A stretch of 64,000 bases of DNA from Leifsonia sp. 71-9 (GCF_001898805.1 NZ_MKVJ01000021.1:176506-240505); one strand, 5' to 3'. Positions 52,446-62,153 are shown, numbered from the stretch's first letter. Numbers and translations: made by a program. Notes: generated by a model not told the origin, from the sequence alone.

Positions 52446-53519
52446 TCAGGCCGCGCCGAGCTCCTGCACGAGGGCCGCCACGAAGGCGTCGATGTCCTGC
52501 TCGGAGGTGTCGAACGAGCACATCCAGCGCACCTCGTTGCGGGCCGCATCCCAGTCGTAGAACCGGAAGTGCCCGCGCAGGCGGTCGGCGACGCCGGCGG
52601 GCAGCGTCGCGAAGACGCCGTTCGCCTGGGTCTCCTGGCTGAACCCGACGCCCTGGATGCTGCCGTCGGCGACGCCGCGCTCCAGCGCGGACCGCAGGCG
52701 GGTGGCCATCGCGTTCGCGTGGCCGGCCGAGCGCAGGTAGAGGTCGTCGGAGAGCAGGGCGATGAGCTGCGCCGAGATGAACCGCATCTTCGAGGCGAGC
52801 TGCATGTTCAGCTTGCGCAGGTAGATCAGGCCGTCGGAGGCCTCCGGGTTCAGCACGACCACGGCCTCGCCGTAGAGCATGCCGTTCTTCGTGCCGCCGA
52901 AGCTCAGCACGTCGACGCCGGCGTCTGTGGTGAAGGCGCGCAGCGGGACGCCGAGGGTGGCGGCCGCGTTCGAGATGCGGGCGCCGTCCATGTGCAGCTT
53001 CATGCCGAGACCGTGGACGTGGTCGGCGATCGCGCGGATCTCCTCGACCGTGTACGCGGTGCCGAGCTCGGTCGTCTGCGTGATCGACACGACCAGCGGC
53101 TGCGCACGGTGCTCGTCGCCCCAGCCCCAGGCCTCCTGGTCGATGAGCTCGGGGGTGAGCTTGCCGTCCGGGGTCTCGACCGGGAGCAGCTTGAGGCCGC
53201 CGACGCGCTCGGGCGCCCCGGCCTCGTCTGTGTTGATGTGCGCCGTCTTGGCGCACACGACGGCGCCCCAGCGCGGCACCATCGACTGCAGGCCGACGAC
53301 GTTCGCGCCCGTGCCGTTGAACACCGGGAACACCTGGACGCCCTCGCCGAAGTGCTCGGCGAAGACCTCGTGGAGGCGCTCGGTGTAGACGTCCTCGCCG
53401 TAGGCGATCTGGTGGCCCTGGTTGGCCGCGGCGATCGCGTCGAGGATCTCGGGGTGCACGCCCGCGTAGTTGTCGGAGGCGAAGCCGCGGAGGTTCAGAT
53501 CGTGGAGTTGTAGCGTCAC
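52446..53519 (-). CDS. threonine-aldolase-like PLP enzyme
   Basis: A 357-residue fold-type I PLP enzyme of the beta-eliminating lyase (low-specificity threonine aldolase) family. It starts at GTG 53519, overlapping the SDR stop by GTGA. Early motifs are RGFASDNYAGVHPEIL and YGEDVYTERLHEVFA. The PLP Asp is in LHMDGARISNAAATLGV and the Schiff-base Lys in VDVLSFGGTKNGMLYG. It would cleave threonine or another beta-hydroxy-amino acid to glycine and an aldehyde. As third gene of the DUF6421-SDR operon it may act in one pathway with them. Confidence 0.9.
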   Translation of the reverse strand: MTLQLHDLNLRGFASDNYAGVHPEILDAIAAANQGHQIAYGEDVYTERLHEVFAEHFGEGVQVFPVFNGTGANVVGLQSMVPRWGAVVCAKTAHINTDEAGAPERVGGLKLLPVETPDGKLTPELIDQEAWGWGDEHRAQPLVVSITQTTELGTAYTVEEIRAIADHVHGLGMKLHMDGARISNAAATLGVPLRAFTTDAGVDVLSFGGTKNGMLYGEAVVVLNPEASDGLIYLRKLNMQLASKMRFISAQLIALLSDDLYLRSAGHANAMATRLRSALERGVADGSIQGVGFSQETQANGVFATLPAGVADRLRGHFRFYDWDAARNEVRWMCSFDTSEQDIDAFVAALVQELGAA

Positions 53520-54199
53520 CCGTCCATCCTCGCAGGATTCGCGACCAGCGGGATGCGCGTGCCGTTCACGTCGGCCGCCGGGCTCTGCCAGAGGCGCACG
53601 ACCTCCTCGCCGAGCCGCTCCTCCAGGCCCGCGAGGGTCTTCACGACGAACACCACTGCGGCCGCGTCGGGCGCCTCCTTGCGGAAGCCCTGGGCGACGG
53701 CGCGGGTCCACGCGTCGGCCGCCGCCTTCGCCGCGGCGTAGTTCGCGCCTCCCGCGTACGGTGCATCGACCGCCGTCGACGAGACGATCGCCAGTCGGCC
53801 GGCGGGGGAGGTGACCAGGTCGTCGTAGAACACCCGGGTCGTGTTGCGCAGGGTGCGGAAGGCGCGCTCCAAGAAGTCCCAGTCCTCGTCCGACTGCCCG
53901 GTCAGGCCGCCGCCGCCGCGCCAGCCGCCGACGAGGTGGATCAGGCCGTCGACGGCGCCGAACTTGAGGTGGATGCGCATCGCCAGCTCGGCGACGGCAT
54001 CCCGGTCGGCGAGGTCGCAGACGCGGGTGTCGACGCCCGGGACCGCGGCGGCGAGCGCGTCGAGCGCCTCCTCCCGGGTGCCGACGGCGAGGACCGTCGC
54101 GCCCGCTGTCGCCAGCGCACGCGCGACGGCCTCGCCGCTGGTGCTGGTCGCTCCCGCGATCAGCACCAGCCGGCCGTGCAGAGGCAGGGCGTCCGTCAC
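53516..54199 (-). CDS. short-chain dehydrogenase/reductase
   Basis: A 227-residue SDR from GTG 54199, four-base overlap with the DUF6421 gene. The cofactor motif is degenerate: LVLIAGATSTSGEAVARAL in place of TGxxxGxG. The active site Ser is in AIVSSTAVDAPYAGGANYAAAKAAADAW, where Tyr and Lys (ANYAAAKA) are intact. GLIHLVGGWRGGG replaces the usual NNAG, a trait of a subgroup found beside DUF6421. It is the middle gene of the operon and its substrate is unknown. Confidence 0.85.
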   Translation of the reverse strand: MTDALPLHGRLVLIAGATSTSGEAVARALATAGATVLAVGTREEALDALAAAVPGVDTRVCDLADRDAVAELAMRIHLKFGAVDGLIHLVGGWRGGGGLTGQSDEDWDFLERAFRTLRNTTRVFYDDLVTSPAGRLAIVSSTAVDAPYAGGANYAAAKAAADAWTRAVAQGFRKEAPDAAAVVFVVKTLAGLEERLGEEVVRLWQSPAADVNGTRIPLVANPARMDG

Positions 54200-55641
54200 G
54201 CGGCGTCCGTCGTGCCGGTGATCCCGGCCGTGGACTCGATGACCGCCGCCATCTTCTTGTTCAGCGCCTCGTAGAACATCGAGAGCGGGAACTCGTCGTC
54301 CAGCACCGCGTCGGTGTAGCCCTTCGGCGCACCGGCGAGGATCTCGTCGGAGAGTCCGCGCGCCCAGTTGGAGGCGGGGTGCGGGGTGAGCGTCTGCGTC
54401 AGCATCTCGTACGCGGCCAGCCAGTGCGAGACCTTCGGCCGGTCGATCGACCGCCAGTAGAGGTCGTTGATCTGGTCGCTGAGGGCGACGACCACGTCCG
54501 GCACGGACTCCCAGTCGATGGTGAGCTGGGTGTCGGTCCAGTGCAGCACGTCGTGCTGGTGCATCCACGCGAACAGCAGCTGGCCGCCGAGCCCGTCGTA
54601 GTTGCGCACGCGGCTGCCGGTGATCGCGAAGCGGAAGATGCGGTCGAAGATCACTGCGTACTGCACCAGGTGGGCGTGGTCGCGGATGGCGCGCTGCGCC
54701 TCCGACAGCTCCGCGTCCGGGAGGGCCGACAGTGTCCGCTCGAGGCGCACCGACTCGCGGAACGCCGTCAGGTCGCAGCGCAGCTCCTCCAGGGAGTAGA
54801 GGAAGAACGGCATCCGCTGCTTGATCATGAACGGGTCGAACGGCAGGTCGCCGCGCATGTGGCTGCGATCGTGGATGATGTCCCACATCACGAAGGTCTC
54901 CTCCGTGAGGTGCTGGTCGTCCAGCATCGCGGCCGCGTCGGCCGGCAGCTCCAGCTTGGTGATCTCCGCGGCGGCGCGCACCACCCGGCGGTACCGGGCG
55001 GCCTCGCGGTCCTGGAAGATCGCGCCCCAGGTGAACTGCGGGATCTCGCGCATCGCGACCGTCTCGGGGAAGAGGACGGCCGAGTTGGTGTCGTACCCGG
55101 GGGTGAAGTCCACGAAGCGCAGCGCGACGAAGAGCTTGTTGCCGTACTCGCCGGCCTCCAGCTCCGCCACGAACTCCGGCCAGATCACCTCGACGAGCAC
55201 GGCCTCCACGAGGCGGTTCGCGCTGCCGTTCTGCGTGTACATCGGGAAGACGACCAGGTGGCCGAGTCCGTCGACGCGGTGCTGCTGCGGCTGGAACTCG
55301 TTGAGCGCGTCCAGGAAGTCGGGGACGCCGAAGCCCTCGTCGGCCCAGCGGGTGAAGTCCCGCTGCAGCGCCGTGAGGTAGGACGCGTCGTGCGGGAAGA
55401 ACGGAGCCAGCTCGTCGATCGACTCGATGATCGCGGTGACGTGGCTCGCGGCGGCCGGGCGGTCGAACTCCTGCTCGACCGAGCCGTCCTTGACCTGCAG
55501 CGCCTGCAGGGCGACCGCGGCCTCCTTGAGTCGGAGCCACGCGGGATGCGTCGCGACCTCGCGCACCGGACGGGCGTCCTCGACGACCTCGGGTTCTCCG
55601 ACAATCGCGTTCTGCGTGAACTGGGAAACGGACTGAGACAT
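54196..55641 (-). CDS. DUF6421 family protein
   Basis: A 481-residue protein with GGGAGG before ATG 55641. It has no signal peptide or membrane segment. Notable segments are NRLVEAVLVEVIWPEFVAEL, DFTPGYDTNSAVLFPETVAM, MWDIIHDRSHMRGDLPFDPF and FAWMHQHDVLHWTD; the His/Asp/Glu clusters (HDRSHMRGD, HQHDVLHW) look like metal ligands, so a metal enzyme is plausible. The assignment to DUF6421 is by recall of length and context. It heads the operon DUF6421-SDR-aldolase, each junction a GTGA overlap. Confidence 0.75.
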   Translation of the reverse strand: MSQSVSQFTQNAIVGEPEVVEDARPVREVATHPAWLRLKEAAVALQALQVKDGSVEQEFDRPAAASHVTAIIESIDELAPFFPHDASYLTALQRDFTRWADEGFGVPDFLDALNEFQPQQHRVDGLGHLVVFPMYTQNGSANRLVEAVLVEVIWPEFVAELEAGEYGNKLFVALRFVDFTPGYDTNSAVLFPETVAMREIPQFTWGAIFQDREAARYRRVVRAAAEITKLELPADAAAMLDDQHLTEETFVMWDIIHDRSHMRGDLPFDPFMIKQRMPFFLYSLEELRCDLTAFRESVRLERTLSALPDAELSEAQRAIRDHAHLVQYAVIFDRIFRFAITGSRVRNYDGLGGQLLFAWMHQHDVLHWTDTQLTIDWESVPDVVVALSDQINDLYWRSIDRPKVSHWLAAYEMLTQTLTPHPASNWARGLSDEILAGAPKGYTDAVLDDEFPLSMFYEALNKKMAAVIESTAGITGTTDAA

Positions 55642-55824
55642 TGACGAACCTCCCGTCATCGGTCGGCCGCAGGCTCGCGGCAGTGCGGACGCGCGAAATC
55701 GCGCCCTCGCTCGAGCCTATCCGGGGATCGCGGACGTTTCTTTGCCCGGTTCGGCGGAATCGTGCGTGAAATCAACGAACCGCGCAGGATTCGTCAACGC
55801 GATGGCGCCTCCCGTGCGGTTCGG

Positions 55825-55830
55825 TAATCT
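55825..55830 (+). promoter_or_regulatory. -10 hexamer for leaderless AlkD-like mRNA
   Basis: TAATCT ends 7 nt before GTG 55838 and selects that start over ATG 55802. Confidence 0.5.
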
Positions 55831-55837
55831 CGGCAGC

Positions 55838-56572
<735 letters not shown>

Positions 56573-56666
56573 CGGCGCGGCCGCTCCGGCCCCAGGCAAC
56601 TCCGGAGATCCGGCCCGACTTGCCCCGATCCTCCGGCCGAGCGGCGTCGTGAGCGGCGCGTCGCTC

Positions 56667-57908
56667 CTACTCTCCGGAATTGACCGGAGCCGGAGCCGCC
56701 GCTCCCCGCGCGACCCGCGGCCGCAGCGCCGGCGCACTGATGAACGCGGCCGCCATCAGCGCGACGACCAGCCAGAGCGCTCCGAGCAGTCCGGTCGAGT
56801 GGGCGACGAGGCCGAGCACCGGAGGCCCGGCCAGGTTCGCGATGTAGCCGATGGAGGCGACGACGCTCACCCGGGCCGCCGCGTTGCCGCCGCCTTCCGC
56901 CGCCGCCGACATCCCGAGCGGGAAGCCCATCGAGACGCCGACAGCCCACAGCACGACGCCGACGAGCACCATCCACAGCTCGCCGCCGAGGATGAAGAGG
57001 AGCAGGCCGGCGATGCCGAGCGCCGTCGTCCAGCGGATGGTCGCCACCCGGCCGAGCCGGTCGACCACCGGGCCGCCGAAGATGCGGGTCGCCGCCTCGC
57101 TGGCCGCGAAGATCGTGAAGAACAGGGCGGCGATCGCGGCGGTCTGGCCGTGGTCGTCCTTCACCGAGAGCGTCAGCCAGGTGTTGGCGGACCCCTCGCC
57201 CAGCTCGACGCCCAGCATCACGACGCCGATCACGAGCAGGCGCACGTCCATCCAGCCGCGCAGCCACTGCCGAACGCGCACGCCGACAGGAGGTCGCGGT
57301 GCGTCGTCGGCGACGGTCTCGGGTGCGGCCGCGGGGATGGCGCGGGCCATCGCCAGCGTCACCACCACGACGACGACGCCCAGCGCCATGAACTGGGCCG
57401 AGGGCGCGATGCCCAGTGCGGCGCAGGCCGCCCCGATCCCCGAGCCGACCGCCGCGCCGACCGACCAGGCCGCGTGCATCAGCGGCATGAGCGTCTTGGC
57501 CGCCGCCTGCTCGATCGCGGCGCCCTCCACGTTGATGAGCACATCCAGCGTCCCGATGCCGAGGCCGACGGTGACGAAGCCGAGCGCCACGAGCGGGACC
57601 GACTGGGCCAGCAGGGCACCGCCCATCAGCACGAGCGACCCCGCGATCGTGAGCAGCGCCGTCGACACCGCCCACCGTCCGCCGAGGCGACCGAGCAGCG
57701 GCGTCGAGATCCCCAGGCCCGCGATCGAGCCCACCGTGGAGCAGGCGATCAGGATCCCCACCGTCGGAGTGTCGATGTTGAGCTCGCGCATCAGCTCCGG
57801 GAGGCGTGGCCCCCAGGTCGCGATGGTGACCCCGCCGAGGCCGAACGCGGCGATGATCGCGTTGCGCCAGCGGACGAGGGTGCGGCGGTCGAGAGTGGTC
57901 TGCGTCAT
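56667..57908 (-). CDS. MFS transporter
   Basis: A 413-residue major facilitator with about 12 hydrophobic segments. The N-terminal part reads FGLGGVTIATWGPRLPELMR, a sequence typical of the YbjJ/fucose-permease-like MFS group in actinobacteria, and motif A is in LLGRLGGRWAVS. GAGGTCACTGTG precedes ATG 57908. The direction of transport and the substrate cannot be deduced. It is divergent from an SDR gene with 113 bp between the starts. Confidence 0.85.
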   Translation of the reverse strand: MTQTTLDRRTLVRWRNAIIAAFGLGGVTIATWGPRLPELMRELNIDTPTVGILIACSTVGSIAGLGISTPLLGRLGGRWAVSTALLTIAGSLVLMGGALLAQSVPLVALGFVTVGLGIGTLDVLINVEGAAIEQAAAKTLMPLMHAAWSVGAAVGSGIGAACAALGIAPSAQFMALGVVVVVVTLAMARAIPAAAPETVADDAPRPPVGVRVRQWLRGWMDVRLLVIGVVMLGVELGEGSANTWLTLSVKDDHGQTAAIAALFFTIFAASEAATRIFGGPVVDRLGRVATIRWTTALGIAGLLLFILGGELWMVLVGVVLWAVGVSMGFPLGMSAAAEGGGNAAARVSVVASIGYIANLAGPPVLGLVAHSTGLLGALWLVVALMAAAFISAPALRPRVARGAAAPAPVNSGE

Positions 57909-58021
57909 CACAGTGACCTCGGATCGGAGGGGACGGGCACGGGAGCAAAACCGACCAGTGATCGGTGTTCCCGTCGATCGTACACGCCGCACGCGACGCG
58001 CTCGCCTGCGATGATGGACGG

Positions 58022-58918
58022 ATGGCGAGAACGGTTCGGGGTGCACGTGTGCTCATCACCGGGGCCGCGTCCGGGATGGGGCGGCTCTACGCGGAGCGCG
58101 CGGTGCGCGAGGGCGCCCGCGCGGTGGTCCTCTGGGACCGCGACGCGGCGGCGCTCACCGCCCTGACCGACGCCTTGCGGGCCGAGATCCTCGCCGGCCG
58201 CACCGCCGCCGCCTGGGGTGCGCCCCCGCGCTCGCCGTCCTCCGCCGCCGGCGCTCCCGTCACCAGCGTCCACCCGTACTTCCTCGACCTCGGCGAGCTC
58301 GGCGCCATCGCGCAGAGCGCCCAGGCCGTCCGCCGCGAGCTCGGCGGCATCGACGTGCTCATCAACAACGCGGGCATCGTGCGCGGCAAATACTTCTGGG
58401 AGCACGACAACGGCGACGACACCCGCCCCACCATGCAGGTGAACGCGCTCGCCCCCATGTACGTGACCCGCGAGTTCCTGCCCGGGATGATCGAGAGCCC
58501 CCGCGAAGCCCGCATCGTCAACATCGCCTCCGCCGCCGGCACCCTCTCCAACCCCCGCATGAGCGTCTACGCCGCGAGCAAATGGGCCGTCATCGGCTGG
58601 AGCGACAGCGTGCGCCTCGAGCTGGAGCAGCAGGGCTTCGGTCACGTCAAGGTGACCACCGTCGCCCCCAGCTACATCGACACCGGCATGTTCGAGGGCG
58701 CCCGCGGGCCGCTCCTCACCCCGGTGCTGACCCCCGAGTACGTCGTCGACAAGGTCTGGAAGGCCATGCTCTCCGGCCGCCCCCTGCTCATGCTCCCCTG
58801 GTCCGTCGGCTTCGCCCGCCTGCTCAAGGGCGTCCTCCCGACGCGGGCGTGGGATGCGGTCGCCGACAAGCTCGGCGTGTACCACTCGATGGATCTGTTC
58901 ACGGGGCGTCGGCCCTAG
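58022..58918 (+). CDS. short-chain dehydrogenase/reductase
   Basis: A 298-residue classical SDR. Cofactor motif VLITGAASGMGRLYAERAVR (about 10-29) has TGxxxGxG; NNAG is intact in VLINNAGIVRGKYF, and the catalytic Tyr-x3-Lys is in MSVYAASKWAVIGW. The GATGAT hexamer 6 nt before ATG 58022 suggests a leaderless mRNA. A ~35-residue Ala/Pro-rich insertion follows the second strand (about 61-85). The C-terminal segment LMLPWSVGFARLLKGVLP may associate with membrane, as in lipid-active members. Substrate unknown. Confidence 0.88.
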   Translation: MARTVRGARVLITGAASGMGRLYAERAVREGARAVVLWDRDAAALTALTDALRAEILAGRTAAAWGAPPRSPSSAAGAPVTSVHPYFLDLGELGAIAQSAQAVRRELGGIDVLINNAGIVRGKYFWEHDNGDDTRPTMQVNALAPMYVTREFLPGMIESPREARIVNIASAAGTLSNPRMSVYAASKWAVIGWSDSVRLELEQQGFGHVKVTTVAPSYIDTGMFEGARGPLLTPVLTPEYVVDKVWKAMLSGRPLLMLPWSVGFARLLKGVLPTRAWDAVADKLGVYHSMDLFTGRRP

Positions 58919-58939
58919 GCGCACCCCGGCGCGCAGTCG

Positions 58940-59842
58940 TCAGCGGTCCAGCGCGCTCCCGACCACGGCGAGCGGTCCGGCGAGGAGGTCGCTGAGCAGG
59001 CGTGCGTAGCGTCCGTCCGGGTCGAGATCCGGGTCGAAGACGGTGACGGAGACGCCGACAGCGTGCGGGGCGAGCTCTCGCACGAGCCCGCTCAGCTCGT
59101 CGGCGTCGAGGCCGCCGGGGTCGGGGCTGTCCACCGCGGGCATCACGCTCGGGTCGAGGATGTCCACGTCGAGCTGCAGCCAGTATCCGGTGCCCGCGGC
59201 CGCGCGGAGGCGGGCGGCCAGCGCGGCCGGTGCGGTCTCCCGGGCCTCGCGTGCGGAGACGACCGCGCCGAGCACGCCGCGCGCCTCTGCCGCATGCTCG
59301 TCGTCGTCCCGGTGGCCCAGGTGAGCCGCGCGGGCGGGGTCGATGTACGGTCCGAGCCGGTCGATGTCGGAGATCGCCGGCCAGTGCAGCCCGACCGCGG
59401 CCGCGAGGTCCTCGCCGGCGACGCTGGCGCACACGGCGCTGTTGCCGGGGTGCCGGAAGTCGGTGTGGCCGTCGAGGTGGAGCAGGCCGGCACCGCCTCG
59501 GCGCGCCAGGGCGACGCCGATCCCGACGAGCACGCTGCAGTCGCCGCCGACGACGATCGGGGCGTCCCCGGCGTCGAGGATCGACGTCACCCGGTCGGCG
59601 AGGCGCCGGGCGTGCTCGACGAGCGCGGCCTCGTTGCGGACGCGGCCGGGCACGCGCGTCGCGTCATCGTCCACGTAGCGGCCGGGGATGACCACCCCGG
59701 CATCGCGCGCCCCGTTCGCCAGCAGACGCTCATGGAGTCCGGCCTCCCGCAACGCCTCTGGCGCCTTGGCGGAACCGGGAACGCTCCCGGGCCGCGGCGG
59801 GCGCAGGCCCAGATTCGTCGGAGCCGAGACGAGTGCGATCAT
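58940..59842 (-). CDS. arginase/ureohydrolase-family protein with altered metal ligand
   Basis: A 300-residue ureohydrolase-fold enzyme. Metal motif 2 is intact (HLDGHTDFR: Asp124, His126, Asp128), as is motif 3 (LDVDILDP: Asp225, Asp227). Motif 1 reads GGDCS, so the usual manganese ligand His of GGDHS is Cys102. The family hydrolyses guanidino compounds (arginine, agmatine, formiminoglutamate); the Cys change could alter metal preference or activity. ATG 59842 lies beside a perfect 7-1-7 palindrome (59844-59858). It converges on the SDR gene with 21 bp between. Confidence 0.85.
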   Translation of the reverse strand: MIALVSAPTNLGLRPPRPGSVPGSAKAPEALREAGLHERLLANGARDAGVVIPGRYVDDDATRVPGRVRNEAALVEHARRLADRVTSILDAGDAPIVVGGDCSVLVGIGVALARRGGAGLLHLDGHTDFRHPGNSAVCASVAGEDLAAAVGLHWPAISDIDRLGPYIDPARAAHLGHRDDDEHAAEARGVLGAVVSAREARETAPAALAARLRAAAGTGYWLQLDVDILDPSVMPAVDSPDPGGLDADELSGLVRELAPHAVGVSVTVFDPDLDPDGRYARLLSDLLAGPLAVVGSALDR

Positions 59843-59843
59843 G

Positions 59844-59858
59844 CTGGCAGCCTGCCAG
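59844..59858. promoter_or_regulatory. palindrome at the arginase-like gene start
   Basis: CTGGCAG-C-CTGCCAG is a perfect inverted repeat touching the start codon (59842). It may be an operator or an mRNA hairpin masking initiation. No clear ribosome site is visible. Confidence 0.5.
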
Positions 59859-59925
59859 GTGTGCCCCGGTGGGGCGACGATCCGCGCCGGGCGGAACCGT
59901 TCCACCCCCGAATGGGTCGCGAATC

Positions 59926-59939
59926 TGAGAGAACTCACA
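59926..59939. promoter_or_regulatory. TGAG-AGAA-CTCA palindrome upstream of APC permease
   Basis: The 14-nt string TGAGAGAACTCACA is identical to 11696-11709 upstream of the permease at 11815. It lies about 50 bp before the GTG start at 59989. Confidence 0.5.
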
Positions 59940-59988
59940 TAAAGTCTCCCCTACGCACGTCACCGCGGTCGTGTGGAAGGGAGCAATC

Positions 59989-61476
59989 GTGAGCGATCCG
60001 TCCTGGACCCAGGTGGTCAAGACCGTTGAATCCGAGCAGCCGGAGCTCAAGCGGGCGCTCGGCCCGGGGCTGCTCCTGTTGTTCATCGTCGGCGACATCC
60101 TCGGAACGGGCGTCTATGCCCTCACCGGACAGGTGGCGGCGGAGGTGGGAGGCGCGGCCTGGCTGCCGTTCCTGCTGGCGTTCGCGGTCGCTACGGTGAC
60201 CGCCTTCTCGTATCTCGAGCTGGTGACGAAGTACCCGCAGGCGGCGGGGGCCGCGCTCTACACGCACAAGGCGTTCGGCATCCACTTCTTCACCTTCATC
60301 GTGTGCTTCATCGTCATGACGTCGGGCATCACGTCGGCATCGACGGCGTCGCGCGCGTTCGCGGTGAATCTCACCGTCGGCTTCGGGATCCCGGACGAGA
60401 ACCTCACGACGATGCTGATCGCGCTCGCGTTCATCGTGCTCATCATGCTCGTCAACCTGCGGGGGGTGACGGAGAGCGTGTGGCTGAACGTGGTCCTCAC
60501 CCTCGTGGAGCTCTCTGGTCTGCTGCTGGTGATCTTCATCGGCATGTGGGCGATCGCGGGCGGCAACGCGGACTGGTCGCGCGTCGTGGCGTTCGAGACC
60601 CCGGAGGACAAAGGGGTGCTGCTGGCGGTGAGCACGGCGACCTCGCTGGCGTTCTTCGCCATGGTCGGCTTCGAGGACTCGGTCAACATGGCGGAGGAGA
60701 CCAAGGAGCCGAGCCGCATCTTCCCGAAGATGATGCTGAGCGGGCTGGGCATCGCCGCCGTGATCTACGTGCTGGTGTCGATCACGGTCGTCGCGCTGGT
60801 CCCGATCGGTCAGCTCGCCGGCAGCGAGACGCCGCTGGTCACGGCGGTCGAGGCGGCCGCCCCGGGCTTCCCGATCAACGACCTCCTGCCGTTCATCTCG
60901 ATGTTCGCGGTCGCCAACACGGCGCTGATCAACATGATGATGGCCAGCCGCCTGCTCTACGGCATGGCCAAGCAGGGCGTGCTGCCGCCGTTCCTCGCGA
61001 AGGTGTCGCAGAAGCGCCGGACGCCGTGGACCGCCATCCTCTTCACGTCGGCGCTCGCCGTGGCCCTCATCGTCTACGTGTCCCTCGACCCGAAGGGCTC
61101 GATCGTGGCGCTGCTCGGAGGCACGACCTCCCTGCTGCTGCTCGCCGTGTTCGCGGTCGTCAACGTGGCGGTGCTCGTCCTGCGCAAGCAGCCCGTCGAC
61201 CACAAGCATTTCCGCTCGCCGACGGTGCTGCCGATCGTCGGCGGTCTGACCTGCCTCTACCTGGTGTTCCCGTGGACGTCGGGACGCCCGACCGGCCAGT
61301 ACACGATCGCCCTCGGGCTACTGGCGATCGGGATCCTGCTGTGGGTCGTCGAGCGCCTCTACTCCCGAATGGCGAAGCGTCGGGACGCCCCGCAGCAGGC
61401 GGATTCCGAGCGGACCGACTCGCAGCGGGCCGACTCAGAACAGGCCGACTCGCAGCGGGCCGATTCGGAGCGCTGA
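59989..61476 (+). CDS. APC-family amino acid permease
   Basis: A 495-residue permease. GTG 59989 has GGAAGGGA six bases upstream; GTG 59971 has none. About 12 hydrophobic segments run from LLLLFIVGDILGTGVYAL; FEDSVNMAEETKEPSRIFPK is the conserved post-TM6 motif. The C-terminal tail after the last helix is hydrophilic and holds five pentapeptides of the type ADSQR/ADSER, encoded by an imperfect 15-bp tandem repeat (61399-61473). It shares a 14-nt upstream palindrome with the permease at 11815. The gene ends at a 16-bp-stem terminator. Confidence 0.9.
   Translation: MSDPSWTQVVKTVESEQPELKRALGPGLLLLFIVGDILGTGVYALTGQVAAEVGGAAWLPFLLAFAVATVTAFSYLELVTKYPQAAGAALYTHKAFGIHFFTFIVCFIVMTSGITSASTASRAFAVNLTVGFGIPDENLTTMLIALAFIVLIMLVNLRGVTESVWLNVVLTLVELSGLLLVIFIGMWAIAGGNADWSRVVAFETPEDKGVLLAVSTATSLAFFAMVGFEDSVNMAEETKEPSRIFPKMMLSGLGIAAVIYVLVSITVVALVPIGQLAGSETPLVTAVEAAAPGFPINDLLPFISMFAVANTALINMMMASRLLYGMAKQGVLPPFLAKVSQKRRTPWTAILFTSALAVALIVYVSLDPKGSIVALLGGTTSLLLLAVFAVVNVAVLVLRKQPVDHKHFRSPTVLPIVGGLTCLYLVFPWTSGRPTGQYTIALGLLAIGILLWVVERLYSRMAKRRDAPQQADSERTDSQRADSEQADSQRADSER
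61399..61473 (+). repeat. 15-bp repeat encoding ADSQR-type pentapeptides
   Basis: Five units at the 3' end of the permease gene, translating as ADSER, TDSQR, ADSEQ, ADSQR, ADSER. Units vary at third positions, so the repeat is not very recent. Confidence 0.85.
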
Positions 61477-61482
61477 CGCAGC

Positions 61483-61518
61483 GAACGGCGCCGGTGCGTG
61501 GTCGCACCGGCGCCGTTC
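61483..61518. terminator. bidirectional terminator hairpin
   Basis: A perfect 16-bp stem (61483-61498 with 61503-61518), loop TGGT, between the permease and the convergent SRPBCC gene. Confidence 0.85.
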
Positions 61519-61542
61519 TGCGCGTTCTAGTTCGCGGACCGA

Positions 61543-62010
61543 TCAGACCGTCTTGCCGCGGTCGACCTCACCGCGCCAGGAACCGGACTCGGTGCCCTGC
61601 GACTCGATGAACTCCTTGAAGTTCTCGAGGTCCTTCTTGACGGCGTGGTCGTCGAGGCCGAACACGGCGCCGATCTTCTCGAGCGCGTCGGACGGCGCCC
61701 ACTCCAGCTGGACGGTCACCTTGGTCTCGGTGTCGGACAGTCGGTGGAACGTGACGACGCCCGCGTGCTCGGTGTCGCCCGCGACGGACTTCCACGCGAC
61801 ACGCTCGTCCGGGAGCTGCTCGGTGATGACCGTGTCGAACTGACGCTCCGCGCCGCCGATCTTCACGCGCCAGTGGTTGGTGGTGTCGTCGACCTGGCGG
61901 ATCTCCTCGACCTCGTCGAGGAAGTGCGGGAAGGACTCGAACTGGGTCCACTGGTTGTACGCGGTCGAGACCGGGACGTTCACGTCGATGGACTTGGTCA
62001 CTGCAGCCAT
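61543..62010 (-). CDS. SRPBCC / polyketide-cyclase-like protein
   Basis: A 155-residue START-fold protein from ATG 62010 behind AAAGGAGCAGCA. N-terminal KSIDVNVPVSTAYNQWTQFE and FPHFLDEVEEIRQ match the cyclase/dehydrase family often called COQ10-like in actinobacteria. The C-terminal helix VKKDLENFKEFIESQGTESG is charged. No catalytic residue can be assigned; it may bind a lipid or aromatic ligand. It is monocistronic. Confidence 0.88.
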   Translation of the reverse strand: MAAVTKSIDVNVPVSTAYNQWTQFESFPHFLDEVEEIRQVDDTTNHWRVKIGGAERQFDTVITEQLPDERVAWKSVAGDTEHAGVVTFHRLSDTETKVTVQLEWAPSDALEKIGAVFGLDDHAVKKDLENFKEFIESQGTESGSWRGEVDRGKTV

Positions 62011-62100
62011 TGCTGCTCCTTTCGCTGGCTTCTGGTTTCCCGTCGAACGGTAGGCCGGGCAGCGGTCAGGTACAGGGCCTGGACTTCACAGGTGGATGGT

Positions 62101-62140
62101 GCGACGCAACGCGATGCGACGCAACGCGATGCGACGCGAT
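62101..62140. repeat. 15-bp tandem repeat between SRPBCC and ABC permease genes
   Basis: GCGACGCAACGCGAT occurs at 62101 and 62116, followed by a shortened unit at 62131-62140. It lies 14 bp after the ABC permease gene's 3' end on the minus strand. Confidence 0.9.
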
Positions 62141-62153
62141 GGGCCGCGTCCGC

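Noticed and set aside
52173-53513. 446-residue plus-strand frame starting in the duplicated element
   Set aside because: Beyond the element it is the antisense of the aldolase gene. The short ATGGAGGAC starts in both copies could be small ORFs but have no ribosome site and encode dissimilar peptides.
59971-59988. earlier GTG start for the third APC permease
   Set aside because: GGAAGGGA lies between the two GTG codons and is correctly spaced only for the one at 59989.
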